A DNA stretch of 64,000 nucleotides from Sphingomonas sp. (GCF_017304635.1 NZ_JAFKMA010000003.1:315001-379000); one strand, 5' to 3'; positions 25,661-35,025 are shown, counted from the stretch's first letter. The notes: generated from the letters alone by a model not told the origin. A program made the numbers and translations.

Positions 25661-26099
25661 ATGGCGCCAACGAGACACGATCCGCGCAAGGCAGTTGCGG
25701 AACGAAGCGACAGCACCAGAACGGACGTTGTGGCGCTACCTAAGCGCTAGCCAGCTTGGTCATAAATTCAGCCGACAGATACCGATCGGGCCATATTTCG
25801 GCGACTTTGTATGCCGCCGCGCGAAGCTGGTGGTAGAACTGGACGGCCAATCGCACGATTGCTCGATCGCGGCGGATGCCCGGCGCGATGCTTTCTTGCG
25901 TTCCGAGGGGTTCGAGGTTTTGCGCTTCACCAATGACGAGGTGATGGCGAACGCGGAAGGTGTCGTCCACGCGATCAGCGCGGCTCTGGCGGATACGCCC
26001 ACCCCCAACCCAGTCCCGGGTCGCCCCTGCCCCCGGCAGGGGCTCGACAGCATGGGGTGCTGTCGACCCGGAACTCGCAAGCGGGAGGGGAGAGTATGA
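25653..26099 (+). CDS. DUF559 endonuclease-domain protein (Vsr-like)
   Basis: A 148-residue protein of the DUF559 family with the restriction-endonuclease-like fold: LRNEATAPERTLWRYLSASQ, FSRQIPIGPYFGDFVCRRA, then KLVVELDGQSHD, which holds the D...E-x-D/K-like catalytic pattern, and LRFTNDEVMANAEGVVHAI. It is related to very-short-patch repair nucleases; cellular role unknown. The start at ATG 25653 overlaps the ABC ATPase stop, and its TGA overlaps the nadB ATG. The gene sits inside perfect 19-bp inverted repeats. Its C-terminal 45 residues run through GC-rich repeat sequence and are likely non-family. Confidence 0.85.
   Translation: MPEWRQRDTIRARQLRNEATAPERTLWRYLSASQLGHKFSRQIPIGPYFGDFVCRRAKLVVELDGQSHDCSIAADARRDAFLRSEGFEVLRFTNDEVMANAEGVVHAISAALADTPTPNPVPGRPCPRQGLDSMGCCRPGTRKREGRV
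26076..26094. repeat. Right inverted repeat of DUF559 cassette
   Basis: CGCAAGCGGGAGGGGAGAG, the exact reverse complement of 25606-25624. Its GGGAGGGGAG supplies the Shine-Dalgarno of nadB, whose ATG is at 26096. Confidence 0.9.
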
Positions 26100-27682
26100 A
26101 ATCCGACGTCCTCATCATCGGCTCCGGCGCTGCGGGTCTCACCGCCGCGCTCAATCTGGCAGACCGCTTCCGCGTCACCGTGCTCGCCAAGGGTGGGCTC
26201 GCCGAGGGGTCGACGGCGTGGGCGCAGGGTGGGATCGCGGCGGTGCTGGAGCCGGGCGACACGTTCGAGAGCCATATCGAGGACACGATGATCGCCGGCG
26301 CGGGGCTGAACGACCGCCGCACGGTCGAGTTCGTCGTCGAGGGCGCCCCGCGCGCGATCGAACGGCTGATCGAGCTGGGCGTGCCGTTCAACCAGGAGGG
26401 GCCGGAAAACGCCAAGGCCCTCCATTTGACGCGCGAGGGCGGGCACAGCCATCGCCGCATCGTCCACGTCAACGATGCGACCGGCTGGGCGGTGCAGGAG
26501 GCGTTGCTCCACGCCGCCGAGAAGCATCCCAACATCACGCTCGTCCCCGACAAGGTGGTGATCGACCTCGCCACGTCGCGGCACGAGGAACGCTATTCGG
26601 GCGCGGGCAACGTGTGGGGCGTCTACGCGGTCGATCGTGCGAGCGGCCGCGTCGAGCTCTATACCGCCAACGCCACGATCCTCGCGACCGGCGGCGCCGG
26701 CCGCACCTACCAATTCTCGACCGCGCCGCGCGGCGCGACCGGGGACGGCATCGCGATGGCATGGCGCGCGGGGTGCCGCATCTCCAACATGGAGTTCATG
26801 CAGTTCCACCCGACCTGCCTCTACAACCTCGAGGTCAAGAACTTCCTCATCACGGAAGCCGTGCGCGGCGAGGGCGGGCAGCTCAAGAACCCGAAGACCG
26901 GGCGGCGCTTCATGCCCGATTACGACGCCCGCGCCGAGCTCGCGCCGCGCGACATCGTGGCGCGCGCGATCGACGCCGAGATCAAGCGCGACGGCCTCGA
27001 TTACGTCCATCTCGACATCAGCCATATGGGCGCCGACTTCGTCAGCCACCATTTCCCGACGATCCACGAAAAGCTGCTCGGGCTCGGCATCGACATGACG
27101 AAGGAGCCGATCCCGGTGGTGCCGGCCCAGCATTACACTTGCGGCGGGATCGTGATCGACCTGGACGGGCGCACCGACCTGCCGCACCTCTATGCCGCCG
27201 GCGAGTGCACGCAATCGGGGCTGCACGGCGCCAACCGGCTGGCGTCCAATTCCCTGCTCGAATGCTTCGTGTTCGGGGAGGCGGCGGCGCGGCACATCAA
27301 CGCGCATTGGGACGAGCTGCCCCCGCCGCCCGCGATCCGGCCGTGGGACGAAAGCCGCGTGACCGATTCGGACGAAGAGGTCGTCATTAAGCAGAACTGG
27401 ACCGAAATCCGCCGCTTCATGTGGAACTATGTCGGGATCGTCCGCACCACCAAGCGGCTCGAACGCGCGGCGCACCGGATCAAGATGATGACCGACGAGG
27501 TCGGCGATTATTACGGCCATTTCCGCGTGACGCCCGACCTGATCGAGCTGCGCAACCTGCTCCAGACCGCCGACCTGATCGTGCGATCGGCGCTGCACCG
27601 CCACGAATCGCGCGGGCTGCATTTCACGCTCGATTACCCCGAGACGCTGCCGCAGGCGGTCGACACGATCCTGCTGCCCTAG
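26096..27682 (+). CDS. nadB: L-aspartate oxidase NadB
   Basis: FAD enzyme oxidising L-aspartate to iminoaspartate, the first step of de novo NAD synthesis. The 528-residue product has the Rossmann motif DVLIIGSGAAGLTAALNLAD, KGGLAEGSTAWAQGGIAAVL, the active-site block FMQFHPTCLY, LITEAVRGEGGQL, and HYTCGGIVIDLDGRT followed by GLHGANRLASNSLLE; these distinguish NadB/SdhA-type flavoproteins. NadA and NadC are not in the window. The Shine-Dalgarno lies in the right inverted repeat of the DUF559 cassette. Confidence 0.95.
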   Translation: MKSDVLIIGSGAAGLTAALNLADRFRVTVLAKGGLAEGSTAWAQGGIAAVLEPGDTFESHIEDTMIAGAGLNDRRTVEFVVEGAPRAIERLIELGVPFNQEGPENAKALHLTREGGHSHRRIVHVNDATGWAVQEALLHAAEKHPNITLVPDKVVIDLATSRHEERYSGAGNVWGVYAVDRASGRVELYTANATILATGGAGRTYQFSTAPRGATGDGIAMAWRAGCRISNMEFMQFHPTCLYNLEVKNFLITEAVRGEGGQLKNPKTGRRFMPDYDARAELAPRDIVARAIDAEIKRDGLDYVHLDISHMGADFVSHHFPTIHEKLLGLGIDMTKEPIPVVPAQHYTCGGIVIDLDGRTDLPHLYAAGECTQSGLHGANRLASNSLLECFVFGEAAARHINAHWDELPPPPAIRPWDESRVTDSDEEVVIKQNWTEIRRFMWNYVGIVRTTKRLERAAHRIKMMTDEVGDYYGHFRVTPDLIELRNLLQTADLIVRSALHRHESRGLHFTLDYPETLPQAVDTILLP

Positions 27683-27822
27683 AATCGGGCGGTTTTCCAA
27701 GGCGTTCGGTTGCTCGATCCACCGCTTTTCAGGCGCGGTTCATCGCGCGCGGGGTTATAAGGGATTCCGTAACGTCGCGGGGCGATACACTATCACCCCC
27801 TGTAGCGTTGGGGCGGGGGCCG

Positions 27823-28920
27823 ATGAGCGACCGAGTGACTCGATACAAGATGGCGATGGGCGGGATGGTCGGGCTGGCGCTCGCCGCCTGTTCCTCCGAC
27901 AGCCGCGTGCATATCGCGCAGGCGCCGCCGCCCGCACCCGTCGTGTTCGCGCGCCCGCAGGAAGTCGTCCAGCCGTTGCCGCCGCGCCGCGTCGCCCCGC
28001 CCGAGGCCCTGGTCGCGATCGTCCAGTCGCTGACGCGCGATTTCGGCGGCAAAGTCGGCGTCGCGGTGCAGAGCATCGACGACGGCTGGACCGCCGCCTC
28101 CAACGGCGACATCAAGCTGCCGCAGCAGAGCGTGTCGAAGCTGTGGGTGGCGATGACCGTACTCGATCAGGTCGACCAGGGGCGGCTGACGCTCAACGAC
28201 CCGATCACGGTCAAGAAGGAAGACCTCACGCTGTTCCACCAGCCGATCGCGGCGCTGGTGAAGGATCAGGGGTACCAGACCACCGTCGGCGACCTGTTGC
28301 AGCGTGCGCTGACGCAGAGCGACAACACCGCCAACGACCGCCTGCTCCAACTGGTCGGCGGGCCGAGCGTGGTGCGCGCGTTCCTGCTCCGCAAACAGAT
28401 CGTCGACATCCGCTTCGGCCCCGGCGAACGCGCGTTGCAGAGCCTGACCGCGGGCATGGACTGGCGCCCCGAATATTCGCGCGGGCGGGCGTTCGAGATG
28501 GCGCGGTCGCGCATCCCGGCCTCGACCCGGATGGACGCGTTCGACCGCTACATCGCCGATCCGCCCGACGGCGCCGCCCCGACCGCGATCTGCACGGCGC
28601 TGGCGCGGCTGAAGCTCGGCCAGATCCTGTCGCCGACCTCGACCGCCTACCTGATCGGGACGATGGAATCGTCGCATACCGGCCGCCAGCGGATGCGCGG
28701 CGCGGTACCGCCGGGTTGGACGTTCGGACACAAGACCGGGACTGGCCAGAATTTCAGCGGGCGTACCGCCGGTTATAACGATGTCGGCTTCCTGATCTCG
28801 CCGAGCGGCAAGGCCTATTCGATCGCGGTCATGATCGGCGATACCGACAAGACCATCCCCGAGCGGCAGCAGCTGATGCAGGCGGTCGTGCTGGCCGTGG
28901 TGACCAACCGGCCGATCTGA
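27823..28920 (+). CDS. Class A beta-lactamase-like lipoprotein with extended omega region
   Basis: A 365-residue serine hydrolase. The lipobox LALAAC (Cys about 23) suggests lipid anchoring, followed by a Pro-rich linker to about 60. Catalytic motifs: SVSK (103-106), SDN (166-168), and KTG in GHKTGTGQ (304-306). The general-base region reads GERALQ (201-206), with Gln where class A enzymes normally have Asn170. The distance from this Glu to KTG is about 34 residues longer than in TEM-type enzymes, owing to an insertion containing MDWRPEYSRGRAF. It probably hydrolyses beta-lactams, but substrate range cannot be judged. Confidence 0.88.
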   Translation: MSDRVTRYKMAMGGMVGLALAACSSDSRVHIAQAPPPAPVVFARPQEVVQPLPPRRVAPPEALVAIVQSLTRDFGGKVGVAVQSIDDGWTAASNGDIKLPQQSVSKLWVAMTVLDQVDQGRLTLNDPITVKKEDLTLFHQPIAALVKDQGYQTTVGDLLQRALTQSDNTANDRLLQLVGGPSVVRAFLLRKQIVDIRFGPGERALQSLTAGMDWRPEYSRGRAFEMARSRIPASTRMDAFDRYIADPPDGAAPTAICTALARLKLGQILSPTSTAYLIGTMESSHTGRQRMRGAVPPGWTFGHKTGTGQNFSGRTAGYNDVGFLISPSGKAYSIAVMIGDTDKTIPERQQLMQAVVLAVVTNRPI

Positions 28921-28963
28921 GCGCGTTGATGTAAATCGATTGCCAAGCCACGCCGGCGCCGCC

Positions 28964-30532
28964 ATGGCCGCGCCGGATGGAAGCCGTGCCCCCGACTCCC
29001 ACCTGTTCGCGTGCCCAGAATCGCCCCCGCCCTCGCCGCCGGAGCGTGTCGTGATCGCCGGCGCGCGCGCGATCCGCGATGCCGTGGCGCAGCCGCGCGG
29101 CTGGCGCGTTGCGATGGTCGCACTGATGGTCGCGGCACTGATCGTGCGGCTCCATTATATCGGCGATCCGCTGATCGATTCCGACGAGCAATTCTACCTG
29201 CTGGTCGGCGACCGCATGTGGCATGGCGCCGTGCCCTATATGGACATCTGGGATCGCAAGCCGGTCGGCCTGTTCCTGCTCTACGCCGCGATCCGGCTGC
29301 TCGGCGGCGACGGCATCGTCCAGTACCAGCTGGTCGCGACCGCATTCGCCGGCGCGACTGCGGTGGTGATCGCGATCCTGGCGCGGCGGATCGCACCGCC
29401 CTGGACGGCGATCGTGGTCGGCTTGCTGTACCTGCTGTCGCTCAACCTGAGCGGCGGTCCCGGCGGCCAGGCGCCGGTCTTCTACAATCTGCCGGTCGCG
29501 GTCGCCGCCTGGATCGCGGTGCGCACGCTCGACGGCGCGCCCGAGCGGATCGTCCGGCGTGGCGCGGTCGCGATGCTGCTGGTCGGCATCGCGCTGCAGA
29601 TCAAATATTCGGTGCTGGTCGAGGGCATCTATTTCGGGCTGGCGTTCAGCTGGATGGCGTGGCGGGCGAAGCTGCCGATGCCGCGTCTGGCGGTCGCGAT
29701 GACGCTATGGGTCGTCGCTGCGCTCGCCCCGACCGCGTTGGCCTTCGCCTGGTACGCCGCGATCGGCCATGCCGGCGATTTCGTGTTCGCCAACTTCACG
29801 TCGATCGGCGATCGCGGCCAGTATCGGCACGAGCTCGGGGAACTGGGCAAGATCGGCCCGCGCATGCTGCCGTTCCTGCTGCCGATCGCATTGTCATTGA
29901 CGCGACGGCCGTGGCGCGGCGCGACGAGCGGAGCCGCCTGGCTGCTGCTGGCCGGCTGGGGGCTGACCGCGACATTGAGCTTCGCGGGCTTCGGCTCCTA
30001 CTTCAACCATTATGCCCTGCCGCTGCTGGTGCCGTTCGCGGTGCTGGCGGCGGTGGGGTTCGCGGTCGACCGCGCCGGCCCGATCCTGGCGGTCGTGGCG
30101 GTCACGGCGCTGGTCGCGGTCAACACCAAGGAAAGCACCGAATACGGGTCCTATTTCGGCGACGCTGCCTATGCCGCCCGCGTCACCGCCGCGATCGACG
30201 CCAATCTGCATGGCGGCACCCTCTACGTCTATTTCGGCGATCCGATCTATTACCAGCTCACCCAATCGCCGCTGCCGTCGCGCTGGGCGTTCCCCTACCA
30301 CCTGAGCCTGACGCGCGAGCAGCCGGCGCTGGGCGTCGATGCCATGGCGGAGCTGAAGCGCGTGCTCGACAGTCGGCCGGCCGTCATTCTCGACCGCACG
30401 CTGTACGACGACAATCGCGATCCGCAGGCCGATGCGTTGCTGTTCGCCCATCTCCACCGCGACTACCGCCTGGCCGGCACGTTTCCCCTGCGGGAGGACG
30501 GCACGCGGGTCTGGGCGTTGCGGCGCGACTGA
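28964..30532 (+). CDS. GT-C fold glycosyltransferase-like membrane protein
   Basis: A 522-residue polytopic membrane protein with about ten hydrophobic segments. The first extracytoplasmic loop reads IGDPLIDSDEQFYLLVGDRM, matching the D-x-D/E motif of dolichol/polyprenyl-phosphate-sugar dependent GT-C enzymes (PMT/ArnT type), followed by YMDIWDRKPVGLFLLYA, the family K-P-P-L-like block. Donor and acceptor are unknown; lipid or protein glycosylation in the periplasm is the usual role. ATG 28964 is chosen; the frame is open from a TTG at 28940. Confidence 0.75.
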   Translation: MAAPDGSRAPDSHLFACPESPPPSPPERVVIAGARAIRDAVAQPRGWRVAMVALMVAALIVRLHYIGDPLIDSDEQFYLLVGDRMWHGAVPYMDIWDRKPVGLFLLYAAIRLLGGDGIVQYQLVATAFAGATAVVIAILARRIAPPWTAIVVGLLYLLSLNLSGGPGGQAPVFYNLPVAVAAWIAVRTLDGAPERIVRRGAVAMLLVGIALQIKYSVLVEGIYFGLAFSWMAWRAKLPMPRLAVAMTLWVVAALAPTALAFAWYAAIGHAGDFVFANFTSIGDRGQYRHELGELGKIGPRMLPFLLPIALSLTRRPWRGATSGAAWLLLAGWGLTATLSFAGFGSYFNHYALPLLVPFAVLAAVGFAVDRAGPILAVVAVTALVAVNTKESTEYGSYFGDAAYAARVTAAIDANLHGGTLYVYFGDPIYYQLTQSPLPSRWAFPYHLSLTREQPALGVDAMAELKRVLDSRPAVILDRTLYDDNRDPQADALLFAHLHRDYRLAGTFPLREDGTRVWALRRD

Positions 30533-30583
30533 CGCACGCCCGGGCTATGCCCGCTGCTCCGGCTGCGCTATCCCATCGCTCCC

Positions 30584-33367
30584 ATGCCCCATCTCTACCT
30601 CGTCGACGGCTCGGGCTATATCTTCCGCGCCTATCACCGCCTGCCGCCGCTGACCAACAAGCATGGCGAGCCGGTCGGTGCGGTCTATGGCTACACGACC
30701 ATGCTGTGGAAGCTCGCAGACGAGCTGCACAAGGCCGACGGCCCGACCCACATGGCGGTGATCCTCGACAAGTCGAGCCACACCTTCCGCAACGACCTGT
30801 ACGACCAGTACAAGGCGCATCGCCCGCCCCCGCCCGAGGACCTGGTCCCGCAATTCCCGATGATCCGCGACGCGACCCGCGCCTTTTCGCTGCCGTGCAT
30901 CGAGGAGGAGGGGCTGGAGGCCGACGACATCATCGCCTGCTACACCCAGGCCGCGCTGGCGCAGGGCTGGTCGGTGACGATCGTCAGTTCCGACAAGGAC
31001 CTGATGCAGCTGATGACCGACCCGTCGGTCGACATGTATGACACGATGAACAACCGACGGCTCGGTCCGGATTACGTGCGCGAGAAGTTCGGGGTCGGGC
31101 CGGAGCGGCTGGGCGACGTGCTCGCGCTGATGGGCGACAGCGTCGACAACGTGCCGGGCGTGACCGGGGTGGGCCCGAAGACCGCGTCGAAGCTCATCAA
31201 CGAGCATGGCGACTTGGAGGCCGTGCTCGCCGCCGCGCCCGCAATGAAGCCGGGCAAGCTGCGCGACAACCTGATCGACCAGGCCGACAATGCGCGGCTG
31301 TCGAAGGTGCTGGTGACGCTGAAATGCGACGCGAACCTGCCCGAGCCGCTCGAGGATCTGGGGCTACAGGGCATTCCCGACGCGCCGCTCCGCGCATTCC
31401 TCGAGCATCACGGCTTCAAGTCGCTGCTCGCCAAGCTGTCGGCGGTGGCCGACACGCCGGTCGCGGAGCCGACTCACGGCCTGATCGGCGTACCGGAGGA
31501 GGAAGATTCGCCGTGCGACCATGATGGCTACGAGACCGTGGTGGACGAGGCGGCGCTCGATCGCTGGATCACGGTGGCGCGGCATCAGGGCTGGGTCGCG
31601 ATCGATACCGAGACGACGGGCGTCGATGCGACGCGCGCGGAGCTGGTCGGCGTGTCGATGGCGCTGCACCCCAACCTCGCCTGCTACGTGCCCCTCGGGC
31701 ACGGCGGCAGCGACATGTTCGCGGAGAAGCCGATCCAGCTCAACCGCACGGTCGCGCTGACGAAGCTGAAGGCGCTGTTGGAAGACCCGAGCGTCCTCAA
31801 GATCGGCCATAACCTCAAATACGACCTGATCGTCCTGAGCCGCGCCGGCGAGAGCGTGGGCGGGATCGACGTCGCGCCATACGACGACACCATTCTGATG
31901 AGCTTCGACCTCGACGCCGGGCTGCACGGCCATGGCATGGACGAGCTCGCCGCGACGCATCTGTCGCACAGCTGCATCGCGTACAAGGACGTGGTCGGCA
32001 CGGGCAAGAAGCAGCTCGGCTTCCACGAGGTCGATCTGCGCGCGGCGACGCGCTACGCGGCGGAGGACGCCGACGTGACGCTGCGGCTGTGGCGCCGGTT
32101 CAAGCCGCGCCTGCCGTCGGAAGCGGCGACGCGCGTCTACGAAATGGTCGACCGTCCGCTCCCCGCCGTGATCGCGCGGATGGAGCGGCACGGGATCAAG
32201 GTTGACCAAGCGGTACTTCACCGTTTGTCGACCGACTTCGCGCAGCAGATCGGCGCGCTGGAGACCGTGATCCACGGCCTCGCCGGCGGCCCGTTCACGA
32301 TCGGCAGCCCCAAGCAATTGGGCGACGTGCTGTTCGAGCGGATGGGGATCAAGGGCGGACGCAAGGGCAAGTCGGGCGTCTATTCGACCGACGTCAACGA
32401 GATGACGCGGATCGCCGCCGACAAGGATTCGCCGGGCGCGGAGATCGCCGCCCGCGTGCTCGACTGGCGCGAGCTGACCAAGCTCAAGAACACCTATACC
32501 GACGCGTTGCAGGAACAGATCAACCCGGCGACCGGCCGCGTCCATACCAGCTACAGCCTGACCGGCGCGCAGACCGGGCGCCTGTCCTCGACCGACCCGA
32601 ACCTCCAGAACATCCCGATCCGCACCGAGATCGGCCGCCAGATCCGCGACGCATTCGTGGCGGAACCGGGCAACGTCATCCTGGCGGCGGACTATTCGCA
32701 GATCGAGCTGCGCCTCGCCGCGCACATGGCCGACGTGCCGGCGCTGAAAGCGGCGTTCGCGAACGGCGACGACATCCACGCGCTGACCGCCGAGGAACTG
32801 TTCGGCGAGGTCAACCGCGACACGCGCGGGCGGGCGAAGACGATCAACTTCGCGATCCTCTACGGCATTTCGCGCTGGGGGCTGGCCGGCCGGCTCGACG
32901 TCACGCCGGACGAGGCGCAGGCGATGATCGACCGCTATTTCGAGCGATTCCCAGGCATCCGCAACTATATCGCGGGCACGATCGGCCAGGTCCGCGAACG
33001 CGGCTATACCGAGACGCTGTTGGGGCGGAAGACGCACTTCCCGCGGATCAAGTCGAACGTCCAGCATGAGCGCCAGGGTGCCGAACGCGCCGCGATCAAC
33101 GCCCCGATCCAGGGCACCAGCGCCGATATCATCAAGCGCGCGATGACGCGGATGGAACCCGCGCTGGCGGCGGCCGGGCTGACGGGCACGCGCATGCTCC
33201 TCCAAGTCCATGACGAACTGGTGTTCGAAGTGCCGGAGGGCGAGGTCGAGGCGGCGAAACCGGTGATCGAACGCGTGATGGCGACGGCGAGCGAGCCGGC
33301 CGTGCCGTTGAGCGTGCCGTTGGCGGTCGAGATCGGCGTTGGATCAAGCTGGGGTGCGGCACACTAA
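30584..33367 (+). CDS. polA: DNA polymerase I
   Basis: A 927-residue repair and Okazaki-fragment polymerase with all three domains. The N-terminal 5'-3' exonuclease starts HLYLVDGSGYIFRAYHRLPP and has VTIVSSDKDLMQLM and GDSVDNVPGVTGVGPKTA. The 3'-5' exonuclease contains VAIDTETTGVD (DxE) and KIGHNLKYDL. The polymerase domain has AADYSQIELRLAAHMADV, the O-helix RGRAKTINFAILYGIS with Phe at the discriminator position, and LLQVHDELVFEVP. Length is as in E. coli. It is followed by a palindromic repeat that may terminate transcription. Confidence 0.98.
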   Translation: MPHLYLVDGSGYIFRAYHRLPPLTNKHGEPVGAVYGYTTMLWKLADELHKADGPTHMAVILDKSSHTFRNDLYDQYKAHRPPPPEDLVPQFPMIRDATRAFSLPCIEEEGLEADDIIACYTQAALAQGWSVTIVSSDKDLMQLMTDPSVDMYDTMNNRRLGPDYVREKFGVGPERLGDVLALMGDSVDNVPGVTGVGPKTASKLINEHGDLEAVLAAAPAMKPGKLRDNLIDQADNARLSKVLVTLKCDANLPEPLEDLGLQGIPDAPLRAFLEHHGFKSLLAKLSAVADTPVAEPTHGLIGVPEEEDSPCDHDGYETVVDEAALDRWITVARHQGWVAIDTETTGVDATRAELVGVSMALHPNLACYVPLGHGGSDMFAEKPIQLNRTVALTKLKALLEDPSVLKIGHNLKYDLIVLSRAGESVGGIDVAPYDDTILMSFDLDAGLHGHGMDELAATHLSHSCIAYKDVVGTGKKQLGFHEVDLRAATRYAAEDADVTLRLWRRFKPRLPSEAATRVYEMVDRPLPAVIARMERHGIKVDQAVLHRLSTDFAQQIGALETVIHGLAGGPFTIGSPKQLGDVLFERMGIKGGRKGKSGVYSTDVNEMTRIAADKDSPGAEIAARVLDWRELTKLKNTYTDALQEQINPATGRVHTSYSLTGAQTGRLSSTDPNLQNIPIRTEIGRQIRDAFVAEPGNVILAADYSQIELRLAAHMADVPALKAAFANGDDIHALTAEELFGEVNRDTRGRAKTINFAILYGISRWGLAGRLDVTPDEAQAMIDRYFERFPGIRNYIAGTIGQVRERGYTETLLGRKTHFPRIKSNVQHERQGAERAAINAPIQGTSADIIKRAMTRMEPALAAAGLTGTRMLLQVHDELVFEVPEGEVEAAKPVIERVMATASEPAVPLSVPLAVEIGVGSSWGAAH

Positions 33368-33395
33368 CGTGGCACGAACGCCGTCAATCTCACTC

Positions 33396-33486
33396 CGTCA
33401 CCCTGAACTTGTTTCAGGGTCCACCGTGCGACAAGCGGCGCGATCGCTTGTTGCCCGATGGATGCTGAAACGAGTTCAGCATGACG
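33396..33486. repeat. Palindromic repeat, CCCTGAACTTGTTTCAGGG family, copy 1
   Basis: CGTCACCCTGAACTTGTTTC hairpin at the left and GCTGAAACGAGTTCAGC hairpin at the right, facing each other, about 91 bp. A second copy in the opposite order lies at 54761-54851. It fills the gap between polA and the flippase gene. Confidence 0.85.
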
Positions 33487-33493
33487 GTGCTGG

Positions 33494-35011
33494 ATGGGAC
33501 GCCCGATCTTGACCGACGCCGGGGCGACGACATCGCAGGAAATCGGCACGCTCGCCAAGGGCGGGCGGACCAATATCGGCGGGTTCGCGATCCGGTTGAT
33601 CGCGCGGATGCCGTTCCTGTTCATCGCAGCGCGGCTGTACGGTCCCGACGCGGTCGGGCGCTACGCGATCGCGGTGGTGGTGGTGGAGGCGGCGGCGCTG
33701 GTCGCGACGCTGGGGCTCAAGCGCGGCCTCGCGCTGGCGCTGGCGGAAAGCGACGACGAGACGCGGACGACGTGGGACGCGCTGTTGCTGACGACGATCA
33801 TCGGCGCGATCGTCGCCGGGTTCCTGTGCGCGATGCCGCGGATCATGTATCCCGACGGGGTGGTCGACGGGTTCGACCGCTGGTTCGCGTGGGTCGTGCT
33901 GCCGATCGCACTGTCCGACGTGGCGCTGGCGGCGCTGGCATATCGGCTAAACGTCAAGGCATCGGTGACCGCGCGCGCGATCGTCGAGCCGTGGACGATC
34001 TCCGCCGCCGTCCTGCTTTATTATTTCGTCGCGCGCGACGACGGGCTGACGCTCGCCTACACCACCGCGATCGGTGCGGCCTTGATCGCCTCGCTGATCC
34101 CGCTGATCCGCAGCTACGGCGCGCCGCGGGGCTGGCGCCCGCATCCGGGCCGAGTCGCGACGCTTGCCCGCCGCAACGCGCCGCTGGCGGGAGCGGAGAC
34201 GATCGAATGGGGCACGCGCAACGTCGACCGCTTCATCCTCGCCTATCTGTTCGAACCGCGGATCGTCGGCATCTATTACATGGCGCAGCAGATCTCGTCG
34301 GTGCCGCAGAAGCTGAAGTCGAGCTTCGACCCGATCCTGGGCCCGGTCATCACCCACAGCCTGGCGCGCGACGACCGCGCTGCGATCGCGCAGCAGGTCC
34401 GCCAGGTCGGGTTCTGGATCATGTCTGCCCAGGCGATCGTCGCGCTGATGGGGTCGATCCCGGGCGAGGCGGTGATGGGGCTGCTCGGGCCGCAGTTCGT
34501 CGCGGGCACCGCCGCGCTCGCCTTCCTGCTATGGGGCGAGGTGATGGCGACGCAGGGCGCGGTGAGCGAGGCGGCTTTGGTCTACATGGCGCGGCACCTG
34601 AACCTCGTGATCTCGTTCGTGATGCTGCTGGTGCAGATCGCATTGAGCTTCGTGCTGATCGCGGTGATGGCGCGGCTCGGCTGGCCGGCGACATGGCAGG
34701 CGGCGGGGCCGGCGGTGGCGCTGCTGCTGTCGCTGACCGCGACCTCGCTCATCAAGGCGGGGGTGTTGCGGCGGTTGCTCAAGGCGCCGGTGCTGGCGTG
34801 GCGCGGATCGTTCTTCGCCGCGGTCGGCGCCGGGGCGGCGGTGGGGACGATCTTCACCCTGCCCCCGCACCAGTTCGAGTGGGTCGAACTGGTGTTCGGC
34901 GAGCCGGCGCTGGTCGGCGCGTTCCTGTTCGTGGTGTGGCGCTGGGCGTTCAAGCCCGAGGACCGCGCGCTGTTCGAGAAGCTCCCCGGCGCACAAGCAG
35001 CGGCGGCCTGA
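33494..35011 (+). CDS. Polysaccharide/lipopolysaccharide flippase (Wzx/MATE-like)
   Basis: A 505-residue membrane protein with about 12-14 hydrophobic segments, in the order and spacing of the polysaccharide biosynthesis protein superfamily (MVF clan). N-terminal GGRTNIGGFAIRLIARMPFL and RLYGPDAVGRYAIAVVVVEA resemble the Wzx start. WGTRNVDRFILAYLFEPRI and GIYYMAQQISSVPQKLKSSF match the central family block. It would move lipid-linked saccharides across the inner membrane. No glycosyltransferase cluster surrounds it, so the substrate is open. Confidence 0.85.
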   Translation: MGRPILTDAGATTSQEIGTLAKGGRTNIGGFAIRLIARMPFLFIAARLYGPDAVGRYAIAVVVVEAAALVATLGLKRGLALALAESDDETRTTWDALLLTTIIGAIVAGFLCAMPRIMYPDGVVDGFDRWFAWVVLPIALSDVALAALAYRLNVKASVTARAIVEPWTISAAVLLYYFVARDDGLTLAYTTAIGAALIASLIPLIRSYGAPRGWRPHPGRVATLARRNAPLAGAETIEWGTRNVDRFILAYLFEPRIVGIYYMAQQISSVPQKLKSSFDPILGPVITHSLARDDRAAIAQQVRQVGFWIMSAQAIVALMGSIPGEAVMGLLGPQFVAGTAALAFLLWGEVMATQGAVSEAALVYMARHLNLVISFVMLLVQIALSFVLIAVMARLGWPATWQAAGPAVALLLSLTATSLIKAGVLRRLLKAPVLAWRGSFFAAVGAGAAVGTIFTLPPHQFEWVELVFGEPALVGAFLFVVWRWAFKPEDRALFEKLPGAQAAAA

Positions 35012-35025
35012 TGGGTAAGTGAGTC

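Noticed and set aside
25653-26099. True Vsr mismatch endonuclease linked to a DNA methylase
   Set aside because: No methyltransferase gene is adjacent, and the sequence follows the DUF559 pattern, not the Vsr zinc-binding pattern.
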